Positions 24,319-36,907 of a DNA stretch of 64,000 nt are shown in pieces. Both the position numbers and the translations under genes were made by a program. The notes below the pieces were generated by a model that saw nothing but the letters and a program-made list of their open reading frames with translations, searched no databases and was not told the origin of the DNA. Source of the stretch: Calamus simplicifolius (taxonomy: Eukaryota; Streptophyta; Magnoliopsida; Arecales; Arecaceae); NCBI GenBank assembly GCA_900491605.1, contig UESW01000077.1:1-64000 (forward strand). The letters run 5' to 3'. The first letter of the stretch is position 1, and each line of letters begins with the position of its first letter.

Positions 24319-26571
24319 TGTATTAATCAAGTACTGATTCCAAGCAAAATCTATCAGATCACATTCACAATAGATTTGATAAATCAAATTCATTTCATAT
24401 ACATTGCCAAAAGACTTCCAAGTGCATATACATATACATACCCAAAATCAGTCATCCTTATACACCCATTAGCCTGGGACACATCACTAGGTCACCAACA
24501 TGCATACAAACATATATACAAGCCCAAAACTTTATCTTACATACTCATTCTACCCATACAACATCACCAAGTTACTACCATATAAATATACAACCATATA
24601 TATACACCATCACCCAAATCCACACATACATTTGCTGTCACATATATCTCTAATAGCTTCACTAGGAACAGATCCAAAAGCTGCAAGGATCCCCTTCCAA
24701 CTCCAACGAAAGTAAGAACCGACCCTCTAACCTGGTCTCAAGCTCAATGATCTGGAAATAATAATGTCAACAACAGAATGGGTGAGATCGAAGTCTTAGT
24801 GACTGAATAATCATCTAACCCTAGGAAAAACTGAGAACATGAAATACCTTTTCAATAATGATACTTTAAAGCATTTATATGACTAAATAAATATTTTATT
24901 ATGCTAACTAGTAAAGTAAAATATAGCTTATTCTTCAAATAATATAACTTTTTAACAAAAATATTATGCTAACATCCTTCCCACAAGAATGCATTTCTAA
25001 AGTAGTATACATAAACTTGTTGAATTGATGCAAGATGAATTAAAAGTTAGCTTATGCTTGCAACAATGTATCAATTAAAAAATAATATAATATCAGTTCT
25101 TTTCCTTTGAAACATAAATCCATGCATATGATTTTGCATTATAAAACATAAAATCTTGGTTAATCAGTGGTTTGGCTTTTATACATTTGCTTTTTGATCC
25201 CCATTGGGATGTACATAGCCTCTGGCCTCATATACAATCGTCTCATTTCTACACGATCACATCCCCCAGATAGACAAGACCCTAGAGGTGGCCCCCATAG
25301 GCCTAAGAGGTGGCTCACATCAATGTAGCACTTTGCCTTGTATGACCCCCACAGGCCCAAGAGGTGGCTTCCATCAATGTAGCACTTTTCCCTATATGGC
25401 ATTTAGTTCCTGCACTTCTTGCATCACATTACAAAAGCTATCCTCTACGGAATACAATTGGCCCACCGGCCCTTATAAAATATATTACCATGTATATATG
25501 CCATAAATATAGCTAAAACATCACTTTTTCTTTGAAAACATGTTTTTCATAATTTATCATGCATTTGGTTCTCATTTTCATGATTTTCAAAATCATAGTT
25601 CAACACTATATTTTATACACTATAACGTATCAGAATAAAATTGATCCGCATAGCATTTCAAAATCCCTGCATACAAATTTAAAATAAAGCAAAGCTAGAT
25701 GAAGAACCCACTCACTTAATGCTACTGTGCTAGAAAATCCACTAAATTCCCTATCCTGATTCACTAGGGCCAACCTCTAGTCCTATTTTAACATATAAGC
25801 AACATCAGGACATTATCACGGAAGATCTTATACATCTATATAAGAACATGCTATGATTTTAACCTAACATGATTTTGTTCTACCCTTTATGATTTTTCCA
25901 AGATATACATGCTAACCAGATATATATACAAAGCATAAGGTTCTAGAGCTACTCCTAAGCATAGGGAGAACGTGCTTACCTCAGAAGCACGAAAAATCTC
26001 CTTCTTCCTCTCCTTTTCTTTCCTTTCTTTCTTCTTTTCTTTTCTTCTCTTTCTGCTCACAAAATCCCCTCGACTTGGTGTCTCAGACAAAATCCTTCCC
26101 CAATTCCCCTCATAGCTTTTAAAGCCTAGCAGGATTTTGGGTAGTTAGGCGCCTAATTGGGTGCCTAACTAATCCTGTTAGGCACCCAACTAACCCCCTA
26201 ACACACCCCATGCAACATGTTAGGCACCCAACTGGGCACCTAACATTCCTTTATCTCATGTTAGGCACCTAGCTGGGCGCCTAACCCATCTTTTTCCCTG
26301 ATAAGCTTCATTAAAAATTTTCACAAAATTTTTTCTAAAGCTCGCAGGCATTCCAAAAATTCCTAAAAATAAAAAGTTATATAAGTTCTCCCTGCATTCA
26401 AGTCCTCATTCTAAATCATTTAAATCACATAGCTTTTCATCTAGCCTTATTTAGTGACCAACATGACCAACAACATACCAAATCATTAAAACATCATAAT
26501 ATTTCACAACATTATTTACATTGAAATATTTTTCAACAAAATTATAGAAAGCAAAATTTTTGGATGTTACG
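24319..26571 (-). repeat. Gypsy-type LTR B, inverted inside the gypsy pol
   Basis: About 2.25 kb reading as a minus-strand LTR. It starts CGTAACATCC at 26571 (T of the usual TG mutated) and ends ATTAATACA at 24319. It shares blocks with LTR A: GGTGAGATCG (24780), CATCTAACC, the GATGAAGAACCCACTCAC stretch (25698-25715) and a pyrimidine tract (25990-26055). A TTAGGCGCCTAA-type array is at 26145-26285. The flanks are TTCAT and GACAA, so there is no target-site duplication and the right side is not gypsy pol. It is therefore not a clean solo LTR. Confidence 0.6.
26145..26285. repeat. Palindromic-motif array in LTR B
   Basis: About seven copies of a motif around TTAGGCGCCTAA / GTTAGGCACCCAACT, perfectly or nearly self-complementary, 290-430 bp from the LTR start. 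Confidence 0.8.
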
Positions 26572-29204
26572 GACAAGGTATACAAAATTGAACCAAGTCA
26601 GTTGGAATATGGTTTGAAATCACCTTACAGTTCATTTCTAGGTACGAACCAGTCCAAACTGCTCAATTCGGGTGTGGGATGGCTTGAGGGTGGCCCAGAT
26701 GGAATGTAGGGTTTTGTGAGCTCATTTCAATAGAAAGAGGGAAACAAAAAGCCACCGGTGAGCTCTGATCCATTCTCCTCTCTTATTTGAATTCAAAATT
26801 ACTTAAGTATACATCATCCCCATTTCTCATACATATAAGAGAAATATCCTACATTTGAATTCAAAAAAAAATAGTTTTAAAAAAAGTTGACCAAGTATTG
26901 ACTTATAAATTATATTTTTGAAATGCTTTTTTTCAATATTTTGCTTTCTCATTATTTCAAAGTTAAATTGATTTTTAGGGATTTTAATCCAGAGTAGCAC
27001 CCAACATAATATTTGCTAAATAGTAATTTTTTTATATTCTTCAAATTTGTTCTTAAGAGGGAGACTTTACTTGTTACTTTTTATTCTTGAAGAATTTAAT
27101 TTTTTGATATTTTTATTGAATTCAAATGGAGATATTTCCCTCATTTGCATAAAAAATCTTAGGTAAATAAAAAAGAAAGGTTTATTTATTTATTTAAATA
27201 ATATCAAATGCAAATAATAGAAGCTAAAAACCTCACCCCAACACTGAACCGACCTAAATAACATAAAAAAGAAAAAATTGAGAAGCTATGAAAAAATTAG
27301 CAAAAAATGTACTATTGCCTAGTTCTATTGCCTAGTTCAATGTACCTTGATGCAAATTAAATATTGAACATAGCAAATATGTTAATATAAAAGCAATGTG
27401 CATGGATAATTTTAGCAAGAAAAGATGATCTTTGGCAATTTAACTACCTCTCCAAGATCTTTCTATAACTACATTTATCTCTTCTTGAATTATCTTTCCC
27501 TAAATCCATTTGAATTGTTGATAACATAAATCTCAATCTCTTTTCTAAATATGCACAAGTACATCCTAGGATACTAGAACTATTAAATAAATAAATGGAT
27601 GGATACTTGTAAATTTCTTCGATGAAAAGTTCTCCTTAGGTAGCATGTATGCTTTTTCCCTTTAAAGAATAGTAAGAAGGTAAATCTTAATTATTTATGT
27701 TCATTTTATGCCCAAGCATATTGATGTGTTTCTAATATAAACATTTATGGAGTTTAACATAGTTGTAATATTGTAGCAAAGATGATATTAACTTGTCCTT
27801 CATGTTTTACACCATTCAAGGGCACGAATTTTTCTTCCATTGGAGCAATACTATCATCTATGCCAGCATACTTTCATCTCTAAATATGAGCATAGACATC
27901 CATATAGTCAACACTAAATGTTTACATGATTGTTTCATGGGATACCTAAAATTACTATTGAAGACTTAAAAATAAAAAATGTGGAATTTTTCAAATATTG
28001 TTTATTATAGCATAGCATTGCTTAATATCTTATGCCATCCGAGCTTTATTGAAATGATTGAGTTATTTAACATTTCTTTGGACAATAAAGTAAAAAATGC
28101 ATACAACTAGTGGAAACTTTTGACAACTATACCTAATTTCCATATAATCAAAAACAGTTGATAACTAGGTCATCAAAGGTGCTCTACATGCTCACCATGG
28201 TACCTGGCAAGACAAAGAAAACACTGAGTGCCTCAAGAGTCCCTAAAAGAGTAAGCTTACAAAGGTGATGCCTAGGCAAGAACTTGGCACAAAGCAAGAG
28301 GAATTCGGGAAGGCATCTATCTAAGTTCCAACAATATTAACCCCATCCCTTTTCTTTTCCTATCTTGTTATGTTTAGAAATGGGAATGTCTGTTTTCTTA
28401 TAATGTTTGAACTTTGAAACTATCAAAGGATGTCAAGTAGTTTCTTTTTAGCTAACTTTTGTTTAAGACATGTTATGTGATGTGATGCTTTGAAAGATGT
28501 AAAAATGAAACCTAATGTGCCAAACAATCATGATTTCTAATGTTGAAATTTGACTAACTAATCCTATAATGCTTCTATTTTTTAAATAATATAATATTTT
28601 TTTATTGCATTGGATGAACTTTTTAAAGTTAGCACTTTACTTTCTTTAGAAGAGAACCTTTTTGGCACCTAGTGCCTTAGGAAATAAAAAGTTTTGATGC
28701 CTTAAGGGAACCTTTTGCCTTCAACATCCATGCTGATAAATCACCAAAAATAGCAATAGTTCATTATAATTATTTCCTATTGTGAAGTAGTTAGGAATGG
28801 TTTGCAAACTTGTTGCCAAAAAGCACTATAGCGATTTTATAAACAATAAATGATGATAGTCATTGCGAAGGCCTACAAAAACAATACCAATAATCATATA
28901 GGTACATTACCGGTTCAGTATGGCATAATCAGTATAATAGGATATAAATCCCATATTAGGAGAGGATATCAAAAGTTTTCTTACATGCATCCCAGAGTTG
29001 AACGGTACAGAATAGAATGGGTCAGGTGAAAGAATGATGAGTGTAGGCTAAAGGCCATTCAAATCAAACTTTCAGAGTCAACTTGCAAGCTGGTTTTTGG
29101 TCAAGGAATCACAACCCCCAAGTGTTTGGTTGGTTGGATATAGCAAAAATTATAAACATCATATCTATTACTATTAAATAAATAAATGGATGAACATTTG
29201 TAAA
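26572..29204. other. AT-rich intergenic stretch, no gene seen
   Basis: No protein family recognised on either strand. Two related stretches, at 27577-27613 and 29170-29204 (both with TATTAAATAAATAAATGGAT), suggest a small duplication. The second ends exactly at the Sirevirus LTR. Confidence 0.4.
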
Positions 29205-30700
29205 TGTTGGCCCAGATGGCAACCCAAGAGGGACGGTAAATTGGGTTCTTTTAAAATGTTCACGTAAAAACAATTTTACAAGATAAGTGTGCACAAATGA
29301 ACTGATGCAATAATGCTAAGCACAATATAGAAGAAGATAGAAAGAGACAAATAATCACGACAAACACACAAGATTTATAGTGGTTCGGTGTTAGCCACAC
29401 CTACGTCCACTCCCAAGTAACTCTTGGGTCCATACTATAATCACCCTTTACAGCTGAGTTGTTTTGCAAGATCACAACTCGAACTTGTTGTTTGACACCG
29501 GGGTCACAACGAACCCAGCTAGTTTTCACAGTTCACCAGCACAAAACCTAACATAAGCTAATCTTAGCTTACCCCGAGATCAACTACCTCAACTAATTCA
29601 ATCCCCTGATTGAATTAGTAAATAAACAATTCAAATCTAAGTTTACAACAGGTTAGAAGCTCCTCAAATGAGAAATAAACAATATGAATAAATAAGAGTA
29701 AAAAGCCTGTTTTGGAGCGATTTGAAATTGAACTTTTTTTTCTTTTCCTCTTCTCTTCTGAATGGGCTATCAATACTTGAACTCCGAATCTTGAAAAGAC
29801 TCGGTGAGGAGAGGATTGAAAATTTAGGGTACTTGCTCTTCTTCTTCAAATCGATGGAAATCCTTGGAATTTTAACTTGGAAGGCTATTGGATTCCTCTT
29901 CTATCTCTTCTCAATAGATGGCCTTGAGCACAGAAATTTTCTTTTTAAAAACTAATAGATTTCTCTCTTTTTCTTTTCGAGATTTTTCTCTTCTCTTCTA
30001 TTTCCTCTATTTTGAGCGGACGAACCCCTTTTTATAATCTTCCTTAATCCAAGATTAGGTGAGAAATAGTCATTGAAATGTACTTGGATTACTTTCTCAC
30101 AGATCCGTTGGGGGTTAGGTGAAGAAATATTACCATTGGAATCCGTTCGGACATATTTCAAAAATCATTTCTGACAGGTTGGAGTCGGCTTCAACTTTTA
30201 ACATGTCGGCTCCAAGTCGGGTTTCCAAAAATAGCAACAAAATGTCCATCAGGGAGTCGGCTCCGATAAAATGTGGTGTCGGCTCGACGCGATCTGGAGT
30301 CGGCTCTAATCTTCGAGGGTGTCGACTCTAACATGTCCCAAAATGCAGTCTATGTTTCTCAGGTTAGAGTCGGCTCTAACTTTCCAGGTGTCGGCTCCAA
30401 AAACTGACTCAGAAAATAGTTCTTTGTTTCTCAGGTTAGAGTCGGCTCTAAATTTTTAGGTGTCGACTCTAAACCATGCCAAAAATGTTTAACTGTTCCG
30501 ATACGCTTTGGAGTCGCCTCCAAACACTATGGGTGTCGGCTTCAAGTTCTAAACTTTGATATATTTATTAAAAACTAATTCAAATTGATTTTTGAATAAT
30601 TTAACCTTTCTAAGTTCCTAAAACACTTGTTAATTTCATTAGTAACAGAAGAAATACTCACGGCTTTTGTTAATCATCAAAATCAATAAGTGGGTCAACA
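29205..30700 (-). repeat. 3' LTR of minus-strand Sirevirus (copy 3)
   Basis: A 1496-bp LTR, TGTTGACCC...CCAACA on the minus strand. It is preceded (right side, about 30701-30720) by the polypurine tract, so this is the 3' LTR. TATA box TATAAAAA at 30029-30036 (minus); motif array upstream at 30179-30547. Further purine tracts (minus AGGGGGAGCT-type) lie at about 30785-30812. Confidence 0.85.
30179..30547. repeat. Palindromic-motif array in LTR copy 3
   Basis: About 11 copies of GAGTCGGCTC(C/T) and GTGTCGGCTCC-type motifs, 150-520 bp upstream of the TATA box on the minus strand. Confidence 0.8.
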
Positions 30701-31313
30701 ATCTTCCCTTTTTATGATAACAAAAATTGAGTATATGCATAATCAATTAATAAAATTTTTAAAATAAATAAGTTCTCATAGTTAAGCTCTCCCTGAATAA
30801 GGTAGCTCCCCCTATGTAAGTCTATACAAAGTTCATTTAATTTCAAGCGTATACATTCTTTTTCTTCATACATATTTGATTCCATTCAACATTGATTCCA
30901 TTGCTCTATGCATATATATAAACACTCTTTCTCCCTATTCTCTTTAATGGCCCTAAGCATATACATAAACACTCTTTCTCTTCCTTTTTTGTTATCAACG
31001 AAAAGGTTAAGAAGAGGGTGCATCTAGCTTAAATCAACATCAAAATATAAAAAAAATATAAAAACAAACACAAGAATTGAGTAACCCAAAGTTCAAAAAT
31101 TTAAGTAACAAGATTAACTTCATATTGCATTCATTGAATACAAAGTCATTCAAAATATCCATTAAGACATTGCAAACTACATTAAAATACATTTCATCAA
31201 AGTATTCATTAAGTCATTACAACATTCACATTACATCAAAATATCAAAATACATCATTACTCCTAGTTACAAACTAAAAAATGAAAGAAAACTTGAAATT
31301 GACAAGGCTTGAA

Positions 31314-32719
31314 TCATCTCAGAATTCTTTTTAGTTCTTCTAAAATTTGTCCCATGCCTTTCTCTTGAATTTTCATAAAATCATTCAGCATTCTCTCAAC
31401 TAAAGCAGCTGCAACTGAAACTTTCTCCTGAAGCTCAGCATTGCATTTGGAATAAGTGTCAGAGTCACCTGCTATATCCTTGATCTTATCAAATATCAAC
31501 TTTAAATCATTCTTTAAGGCTACTAAAGATGAGCTCAGGGATGACTCTATCACACTGATCTTGTCATCCAATGAATAGAAAAGCTGCCTGGTTCCCATAA
31601 GTTGACTTTCAATCTCATTCTTCATTTTGATTTTATGATCTGTAAATAGGGATTTGAGCTGCTCCAACTGACTCTCAGAAAATCTAGTAGATACATGAGT
31701 GAATGATGTAGGGGCCGGTGCTGGTGCTGAGGGTGTAGGACTGCTGGGAGACCAGGAGACGAGTGCCTCACTGATTGTCCTGCCACTGATGGACCAGGGG
31801 TTGTAGTTTCCACCTCAGCTGCTATCATCAAATTGCCCTTTCCTTTCCCAATGTCCATTAATCTTTACAAAGCCCATACGGTGCAAGGTAGCCTTATTAT
31901 AGTGATCCGTATGTCTAAGGCTTTTCATTGGTTCATTGTCTAATATATTCACTCCTTGACTTTGAAAGGCCATTGTTAAAATCATACCATAGGGTAATGT
32001 AGATCTTTTCTTACTTCCTGCCTCGGCCATGTACCAAATCATCATTCATGTAGGTTTATTGGTTGACCAGTCACTACATAGTCCATTACTACAATATCCC
32101 TTTCGGACACATACTCAAATCATCCAGTCTTGGGGAATAAAATTCTACAAATGTTATGCAAAAGTCTCAATTCTAGTGGTAGTTGATTTGTTCTTACTTC
32201 CTCAAATTCAGCCACCTCTCTACCAAGTATTCTTGATAGTGCCTCACCCCTCTCACTATGAGAATTGGCAATTGGACCAAAAACCAGTATTTCTAACAGA
32301 TTTTCCAAAATCTTTGAAGTTAAATGGATTCTAGTTCCTCTTACATAACTAACAATTCCTTCATCTCCTCTAGTCAAATTGTGATAAAAATCCTTTACTA
32401 AAGATGGGTAAGTGGGAACATCTAGGGAACATACCTTTTCCCACCCCATCTCCTTAAGCTGCCTCCCTAAAGTAAAGCCCTTTGCATCAAAGAAACCAAA
32501 ATCCATCGTTCTACCCATTGTGATAATTTTCTCTGCTAGGAGATCTACTTGGGAAGAGGATGGACCAGGGTTAGCGCTCGGAGTGGAAGATGACTGCGTA
32601 GAGGATGAACTGAGCGATGGTTGTCTTGTCGACGCCTCGCTGTCGTCTTTCCTGTCATCATAGTTGCTCCAAAGACTGATCCAAGCACTTAGGTGCCATT
32701 GAGTGCTAGGAAGGGACAA
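31314..32719 (-). pseudogene. Sirevirus env-like ORF, broken into about four frames
   Basis: Extra ORF between pol and the 3' LTR. The first open part (32719-32120, 199 codons) has a serine-rich N-terminus. It then has the 'putative plant transposon protein' domain that I recognise from patterns such as YPSLVKDFYHNL, GIVSYVRGTRIHL and LRLLHNICRILFPKTG. After a frameshift it continues at 32045-31815 (IWYMAEAGSKKRSTLPYG, LTMAFQSQGVNI, MGFVKINGHW), then a proline-rich linker (31858-31680). The last part is a heptad-rich coiled coil (31667-31314) with LFYSLDDKI, YSKCNAELQEKV and ILEELKRILR. The same C-terminus occurs at 3213-3503. No signal peptide or membrane span is evident, so a true envelope role is doubtful. 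Confidence 0.75.
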
Positions 32720-32770
32720 ATTAGAGGGATTCTAGGATTTGGAAGGTGTGGAGAAGGTTTTGGAAGAGTT

Positions 32771-32983
32771 TGGAGTCGATTGGGGATGAAAAGTGTCGAC
32801 TCTGCCCTAATAAAGTCAATTTGGGACCAGAAGGTGTCAGCTCCGCAAAGCTGTGTGTCGACTCCAAGTCACTAATACAGTCAGCACCCAAAATAGAGTC
32901 AGCTCTGCAAAGGCGGGCGTTCGAGGTCATAGACAGAGAGCAACATATTAGAGTCGACTCCACCAATAGTGGTGTCGGCTCTA
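32771..32983. repeat. LTR-like palindromic-motif array in the pol/env-like spacer
   Basis: At least seven copies of GAGTCGACTCC / GTGTCAGCTCC-type motifs, as in the LTR arrays. Here they lie inside the element, upstream (minus strand) of the env-like ORF. Confidence 0.75.
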
Positions 32984-33383
32984 AGATAGTTTCAGTGAAA
33001 AAATAAGAGTTTCAAAGAATCTGAAACTTGTCAAATAATCAATAGATTTGGATAAATTTCTTTGGAATGTGGTGAATTAAGAGGTTCAATTTTCTAGATA
33101 AGTTCCTTAGAGTCACAAAAGAAAATTTTCAAGAAAAAGTTTAGAACATGTTTGAACTCTAGATAGTCATTCCTAGGAGATTTAAAATCATTCCGATGGA
33201 TCACAAACTCCTAATTCTCCTCTAAGATAACAAAATCTCTCTTCACTTAAGGGTTTTGTAAATATATCAGCTAATTGTTCATCAGTACATAATCAAGACA
33301 AATTTCATTATTAGCTACATGTTCTCTAATGAAATGATATCTATTTCAATGTGTTTTTCTTGAATGTTGAATTGGATTTTTAG

Positions 33384-34052
33384 TTAATTTATTGCACTAG
33401 TATTATCACATCTAATTGGAGTTTTATCAAGTGTTATACCATAATCTTCAAGTTGTCGCTTAATCCAAAGGATTTGAGCACAGCAACTTCCAGCTGCAAC
33501 ATATTCAGCTTCAGCAGTTGATAATGCAACCGAATTTTGCTTTTTGCTAAACCAAGAGATTAAGTTACTTCCTAAAAATTGCATGCACCACTTGTACTTT
33601 TTCTATCTAATTTACAACCAGCAAAATCAGAATCAGAATATGCAATCAAATTTAATGTTGAGTCTCTAGAATACCATAATCCTACATTTTTAGTTCCATT
33701 TAAATATCTTAGAATTCTTTTTACAGCAATTAAGTGAGATTCTTTAGGTTCAGATTGATATCTAGCACATAAGCATATAGCAAACATAATATCAGGTCTA
33801 CTTGCTGTTAAGTAAAGTAGTGAACGATCATACCTCTATAATATTTTTGATCAATTTCTTACCATCTTCATCTTTATCTAGTTTGCATGAAGGACTCATA
33901 GGTGTTCCAAGGGGTTTAACTAATTCCATTCCAAACTTCTTGAGAATTTCTTTGTACTTTGTTTGGTTGATGAAAATCTCTCTTTCTTGTTTAATTTGTA
34001 GTCCAAGAAAAAAATTCAGTTCTCCCATCATGCTCATCTCAAATTCACCCTT
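33384..34052 (-). pseudogene. 3' end of Sirevirus copia pol (RT end and RNase H)
   Basis: Minus-strand reading. The late reverse transcriptase block FEMSMMGELNFFLGLQIKQ and the FINQTKYKEILKKFGM stretch lie at 34052-33900. RILRYLNGTKNVGLWY and AYSDSDFAGCKLDRKSTSG (RNase H catalytic region) follow at about 33720-33590. Then come SKKQNSVALSTAEAEYVAA and the RCDNTSAIN end at 33540-33384. All these are hallmark copia RNase H motifs. Frameshifts lie near 33830 and 33580. The upstream part of pol (integrase, YVDD) is missing: the frame stops at about 34052, where a GC-rich minisatellite begins. Confidence 0.85.
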
Positions 34053-34156
34053 GGGGGGCCATATAGGCACCGCGCTCATTCAGAGTTGATGTGGAAGCTG
34101 GTGCCGCGGCCAGTGCTGAGGCTAATTCCGAAGCAAGGACCATCTTTAGAAAGGAT

Positions 34157-34437
34157 CGCCTTGGAGAAGCAAAGGCTGCTGAGGAGCGGAGCTGCCGAGG
34201 CCACCTTGAAGGAGCGAGGGCCGCTGAAGAGTGGGGCCACTTTGGAGGAGAGGGGCCACCGAGGCAGCCTTGAAGAAGGGGCCGCTGAGGAATGATGCCG
34301 CTTTGAAGAAGAGGGACCGCCAAGGCCATTTTGGAGAAGCGGGAGCCGCTGAGGAGCGGGGCCACTTTGGAAAAGAGAGGTTGTCGAGGTTGTCTTAGAG
34401 TAGTGGTAGCCGCTGAGAAGCGGGGCCATTTCTTTTG
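34157..34437. repeat. GC-rich minisatellite, about 61-64-bp unit
   Basis: Copies of a unit starting GCCGCTGAGGAGCGGGGCC begin at 34175 (shorter), 34220, 34281, 34345 and 34409, followed by ACTTTGGAGAAG-type sequence. The block is strongly GC-rich and open in several frames on both strands, as expected of GC-rich repeats. It lies at the break in the Sirevirus pol. Confidence 0.8.
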
Positions 34438-35418
34438 ATTTTTGCCGTCAGTTAACTCTGGTCGTTAACGCCTACGCTACCAGCCACATCATAACTATTC
34501 CCGAATCATTCGTGATAAAATTCAAGATGTATTAGAAAGGAATATAAGAGGTAAGAATAATTTATCCAAACTTAAAGATCAGGAACAAGATCCATCATCA
34601 GAACCTCCGAGGATGTCACATTAGATTTGATTCTACCATCATGAAAAAAATTATTATTTAACGATGGTCGAACAATTATATATAAAGTTTAAATTATTTT
34701 TTTCTAAAAAGAAATTAAAAAAATATAAACCTATTATAATTATAATTTAGTAATATATTTTTTTTATTTTAAAATTTGGTCACATGATTGGCAGGCGCGC
34801 GCTTAAGGAGCTTCTCCTTATGATTCCACGCCAAAAGCTTGGAGACAGGAAGTCTCTTTTGTCCGCGTGCGTGCCCATTCCCATTTGGACCACTGAAGGA
34901 AAAAAAAGAGAAAAAAAAGAAAAAATGTCAGTGCTGGACCTTTTTTTTCTTGTTGACTCCATGGTCACATCCATGGGAAATATTTTCTTGTGACAGCTCC
35001 TCAAAGGCATTCCAATTTCCAACCATAAAATAAGCACCACATGTCTCCTTGAAAATTTAAAATCTTGACCAGTCTACGGTAAGAGGGGTTTCAGTTTGTT
35101 CTTTGGATTGCGTGCGTCCTAAAAGCTTAAACTAGGGTGGCAATCATCTTTCATCTTATGTATTGCAAACTCTGGTGGTCCGTCTTCATCCATGAGTAAA
35201 GCTCCTTATCATGGATTGGAGTTTTCACATTGCGCAGCATCATTTTTTTCTGAAGCCAAAATACCACAAGTACAAAAAAAAAAATTCCTTCTTCTTTTTT
35301 TATATTATTTATTTTAAAAATTCATACCATTATTCACTATTTTTATCTTGAGACTGTGTGTTTTTAAAAACTCAAGTAAAAAATAATTAATAGAAGATAA
35401 ATTTGAGTTATAAACACT
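34438..35418. other. Intergenic stretch, no gene seen
   Basis: 34440-34630 has a short coding-like look but no recognisable domain. The rest is AT-rich with homopolymer A and T runs. Confidence 0.35.
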
Positions 35419-35801
35419 TTAGGCCCTCTTTAGTTCGTCAGTGTTCGACAACATGAATTGTATCCAAAAATCTGATTTATATTATGTTAACTTTTAGTAT
35501 TCAAAAAATATATTTGGTTGATATTTTTAAAAATTATTTTTTCAAAGAAGACAACGAATGTGAAGAAAAAGAAGAAGAATGTGAATCGTTTCGGATGTTT
35601 TGAAAAAGGAAGGATAAAATTTGAAAATCGTCTGAGATGAATCCCAAAAATGTCGCTCTAACATTATTCATTTAGATTTTTAGAATCGTCTCAAAAAAAT
35701 ATTTTTAAAAACGATTTGATAAACACATTTTTTATACTATGGTTGGATTTATTATTTTTAAAAATAAAAATTCAACCCAAATCCACTGCTAAATGGCCCT
35801 T
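35419..35801. mobile_element. Possible Tourist-like MITE
   Basis: About 380 bp bounded by TTTAGGCCCTCTTTAG at the left and by the inverted relative CTAAATGGCCCTTAA at the right. TTA/TAA trinucleotides lie at both ends, as for PIF/Harbinger-type insertion. The inverted ends are short and imperfect. Confidence 0.3.
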
Positions 35802-35929
35802 AATTTTTTTTCATGTAAATATATTTTTGTTGGATATTACATATATATATGCTAGCCAAAAGAGAGCTATGACAATCTTCGATGTGCTCCTTTTAATTTT
35901 AAGAGTAAAGTACAAATTATCATCATATA

Positions 35930-36112
35930 TTTAAATGCTAGCAAATTATATTCATATAGATTGAAATGTTATACTTAATTATTATGTGTTTCAAATTTTA
36001 TCAAATTAAACCCATGTATATGATATATTATACTTAATTAATTATTATGTATTTTAAATGCTACCAAATTATATTTATATAGTTTGAAATGTTACCCATA
36101 ATTATTTGTAAA
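35930..36112. repeat. Imperfect direct repeat, 124 bp apart
   Basis: AAATGCTAGCAAATTATATT at about 35933 and AAATGCTACCAAATTATATT at about 36057. Each is followed by a similar CATATAG(A/T)TTGAAATGTTA stretch. Confidence 0.6.
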
Positions 36113-36907
36113 TTTTAAACCTACTTAAGTTTTACTTAGTGTTTTCAAACTTGTAATTTGATGTTATTTAAAACACAAGGTAGTGCATATCAAATTTGCA
36201 TAATTTGATAAAACTTAAAATAGTTAAATGTAATAGTTTAAACCATATAAGGATTGTTTAATAATATTAAAACTATACAGTAGCAATTTTATTTTATTTT
36301 TATTTTAAAATAAAAGGCATTTAAAACATGTGACATCATGCATGGGACGCTGATTGGCGATTGGAATCTTCAACAAACTTCCGCGTATCATGAGATGCTG
36401 ATTGACTAGGCAAACAATTTCCACACGTAACATTAATTGAACATTGGAATCTTAACAGGATCCGGATAGCTCTCCAAAATGAATTTGAAGTCCTTATCAT
36501 GAACGCTTAATATTTGCTCGTCACTTGAATTAATATTGAAGCTTAGGCAATGCCTGAAAAGAATAAAAGAATCCAGATTTTAGCAGCGATCAGAGCCTCA
36601 CGTCTCAACCTAAAAAAAAAGGTTAACAAAATATCATTTAAATTTTATTCCCATATACACTTTTTATTTTATTTTAAATGTTGACATGGTTGATAAGCTA
36701 AGAATCTAATTCTCATCAATACCTAATATATAAATATTATGATCAAACCGTCGTCAATCTCAATGAATGTATACACATGTAAAATAATTAGGAAGATGAA
36801 AATAATTATCAAAAAATTATTAAAAATATTTTCATAGACAAGGAATTCTATTTGGGCTTGGATAAGCTAAGATGTCCGCTTTGAGCTCCATAAATAATAG
36901 TTGGATT

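Noticed and set aside
31314..32719. True viral envelope gene
   Set aside because: No signal peptide, transmembrane span or cleavage site is visible; the term env-like is positional only.
34045..34429. Two overlapping Ala/Pro/Ser-rich open frames on the minus strand
   Set aside because: They arise from a GC-rich minisatellite that is open in several frames; no independent support for translation.
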